A stretch of 64,000 nt of DNA from NCBI RefSeq assembly GCF_003672135.1, contig NC_039519.1:682001-746000 (forward strand), written 5' to 3'. The notes below the pieces were generated by a model. The model ran no database searches. It saw nothing but the letters and a program-made list of their open reading frames with translations, and was not told the origin of the DNA. Below are positions 61,637 to 64,000 of this stretch, piece after piece; position 1 is the stretch's first letter, and every line of letters begins with the position of its first letter. This stretch comes from Ooceraea biroi. Its lineage: Eukaryota > Arthropoda > Insecta > Hymenoptera > Formicidae. A program made the translations under genes and the position numbers.

Positions 61637-64000
61637 TTTTGAAACAATCGCTTTCCAGATCTGGATTGTTTCTTATCAAACGCTAATTAATTTTTATTAT
61701 ACTAGCGATTCTGGTTATGTTAGAGATATTTTTCCACAAACTAATCTTTTCGTATCACCGTTTGCCTGCTCTGGATGTTTCAATGAACAGGCAACAAGCC
61801 GAAATACTTCTCTGGTATTCGATGCTGCCGATATTAGTCACGTTCTCTCGATAACTGGAAATCAGCCAAATGAATTCGCTGGTCTATTGCGTTTCAAGCG
61901 ATCACAATCGACGCATTTGTCGACGCGTTATCTTGTTAGTGACTCACTAGCTGCTCGGATTATCGAATACACAACCATAGCGAAGGAATATTATTATTTT
62001 AGTTGCGTACGATGATGATGACGACATCGACGTAATTTCCACAGTTGGGATGACCAAGCTTAACGTCAGTTGACAAAACTAAGATCCCCATACGCCACCT
62101 GAAACAACTCGCGACAGCATCGCGGCCAAACATTTCCCATCGCATTGCAACAACATAGCGGAATCATGGCGACTGTCGACGACGGTTTTTCGCCAAGATG
62201 TCAAACACTTCGCGAGGATGCCGCGTGCATTCAGCACACCTGAAACAACCGATTCCTTGTGTTGCTCATGATCTTGCGAGGCTCACGTCGTTCCGCGATT
62301 ATCGACTTGACGATCGTCGTCGCATAATTACGGCAAAAACACAGCGAAACATTCAGTTGGATGCGTAGATCCGAAGTACCTTGAAGATATCTTACTGTCT
62401 GTGTAAATATATCTTAAGATATTTTTACACTTTAAAAAACCATGTCATGTTATGGAAAGTAACAAAAATGGCTTGCGGATAATGTAAATTACTTTTTTAT
62501 TTATTATTTTATGAAGATGCTTAGTTGCGCACGAGCAAATAAAGCTTATCCACTTTTTTGTCCTTGATAATTGTGGCCTAGAAAACACTCTGATCCACTT
62601 TCCGTGTATTTATATTGTATTTCACTTTTTGCAAAGTAAGTATATTTTTTACTTAACGCGTATAAATAAGAAAAATATACGTAACGTGCTAGATATAAGT
62701 GTTGATTCTACTTCTCCAACAACGTTGTATTATTTTAAATTAAGTGGGATGTATATTAGAAGCAACTGACAGAAATAGAGCGAAAAAAATAGACAAATAG
62801 AATACGTGCTGTGCCGCCTTAGTACCTGATATCACCATCTGTTCATTTTTATCTCGATTGCCACATGCGTTCTATCGTTCTTCCTTATCAGTCTTGTCTC
62901 TGGTTGTCAGTGGTATGAGAATCGACGTATCCGCTTCTTTCCAAGCTCTACTTTGAATACTTTACTTCCGACGCTTTCATTCATATGTAATAACGTTCTT
63001 CAGATTTGGTTCCTCGATTACTTTCTGGAAAAGCTTACTTTTGTCCTTAAAATTGGGATTGGCAGGTCAATATCCTATTCTACATCTCTCTATTCTCGTA
63101 AGTAAAATTACGATTATGTATGTAAAATACGATGATTATGTAAATTTGATAAAAAGTTCCTTGCTTAGATGCAAAACTGAAATGAAAATAAATTTTTATG
63201 ATAGAGCGTTTTTTATAATCATATCATTTAAAATTATACCCATTTCAGGCTATTACTAATAATAAATATCTTGTTATTGATTAAAACTAGGCTTCATTAT
63301 TTTTTAATCAAATTGAGATGATTTATACATCAGTAAGAAAGACTCCATCTTAAATTCAATATAATTTTGATAAAGTTGGATTATTCAATGTTCTACAACG
63401 AGCACTTAAAATTTAACTGTTACGATATTTTCGTGATTATTAATTAATTATTATTGCAATCATTCATTTTTAAAATGGGTATCTGTAGAAGAGCGTTTAT
63501 TGTACAAAATCTCATATAGTACATTTACTTTATGATTATATATATACGTATATCCTGAATAGTAAAATGTAATGAATTTATAATAATAGGAAAATTTATT
63601 TTATTCTTAGCTTTCAAGCTGGTTGTCATATGATTTCGTTTAATAAAATTTAATTAGAAAATTAATACTTTAGGATTTAATCGATTTAACTAAGATTAAT
63701 CGGGTCTTTATAAATAATATCATTATAACAAATTTTGTATAATTCTACTGCCATAATTATTTATCATTTTAGGTACCTTAACTTTTCCTATTATCAAGAG
63801 CTTTTTTATTAACAGTAAATGTATGTATATTATATATATATATATATTTTGCAATTAAAATTTCTAAAACTTAGGCTAAATTAGATTATATGTCTGTAAT
63901 GAGAAAATATAACTAAATCTTCATAAATTATTATACCTGTACATGTAGGTAATCTTGTTGGTTAACAGAAACTCTTTATCGATAGCTATCTCTTTTCAAC
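61637..64000. other. non-coding stretch, no gene recognised
   Basis: Mostly AT-rich. A 135-codon plus-strand frame starts inside the transposon terminus at 61608 and runs to 62015 without a domain; it is treated as chance. A TA dinucleotide run lies at 63829-63846. Confidence 0.45.
63829..63846. repeat. TA microsatellite
   Basis: About nine TA units in AT-rich sequence. Confidence 0.8.

Noticed and set aside
61608..62015. 135-codon plus-strand frame
   Set aside because: It starts inside the transposon terminus and runs into unique sequence without a domain.

Overview
The window looks like nuclear DNA of an insect, most likely a hymenopteran and plausibly an ant. The grounds are its AT-rich non-coding sequence broken by CpG-rich islands, mellifera-type mariner copies, a short TTAGG-type telomeric motif, and the near absence of coding sequence. 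No bacterial genes, rRNA, tRNA, CRISPR array or intact host gene was recognised. The only plausible host gene is one exon with its own start codon (41 codons, 47044-47166, donor site at its end), possibly preceded by a 5' leader ending near 45798.

Layout: a broken mariner tail at the left edge (1-242). A composite locus (4953-8280) in which a 102-bp duplicated sequence brackets a truncated mariner fused to an array of 310-bp palindromic units. A CpG- and triplet-rich island (about 9.7-11.2 kb). A DD41D-type element array (13599-15741, three 689-bp units). A mellifera mariner array (20590-23853, two 995-bp units plus one full copy). A tandem dimer with 909-bp period (27786-29586). A fold-back element with 8-bp target duplication and a nested GC-rich hairpin element (35586-36543). 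A TTAA-flanked fold-back element (37828-38553). A second 310-bp-unit array with both ends intact (41072-43235). The putative gene start (about 45.7-47.2 kb). A second DD41D array (50490-52523). A decayed Tc1/mariner-superfamily transposon (53319-54800). A third DD41D array (57741-61636). Long AT-rich non-coding stretches lie between.

The main pattern is that four unrelated terminal-inverted-repeat families here occur as head-to-tail multimers. In three of them one terminus is repeated in every unit and the opposite terminus occurs once. The DD41D arrays at three loci share the same internal junction spacer, and the 310-bp arrays at two loci share the same unit junction, which suggests that ready-made multimers moved or were copied as wholes. 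Every transposase reading frame seen is broken, so any movement would have needed enzyme supplied from elsewhere. A haplotype or repeat-assembly artefact must be excluded before biological weight is placed on these structures.
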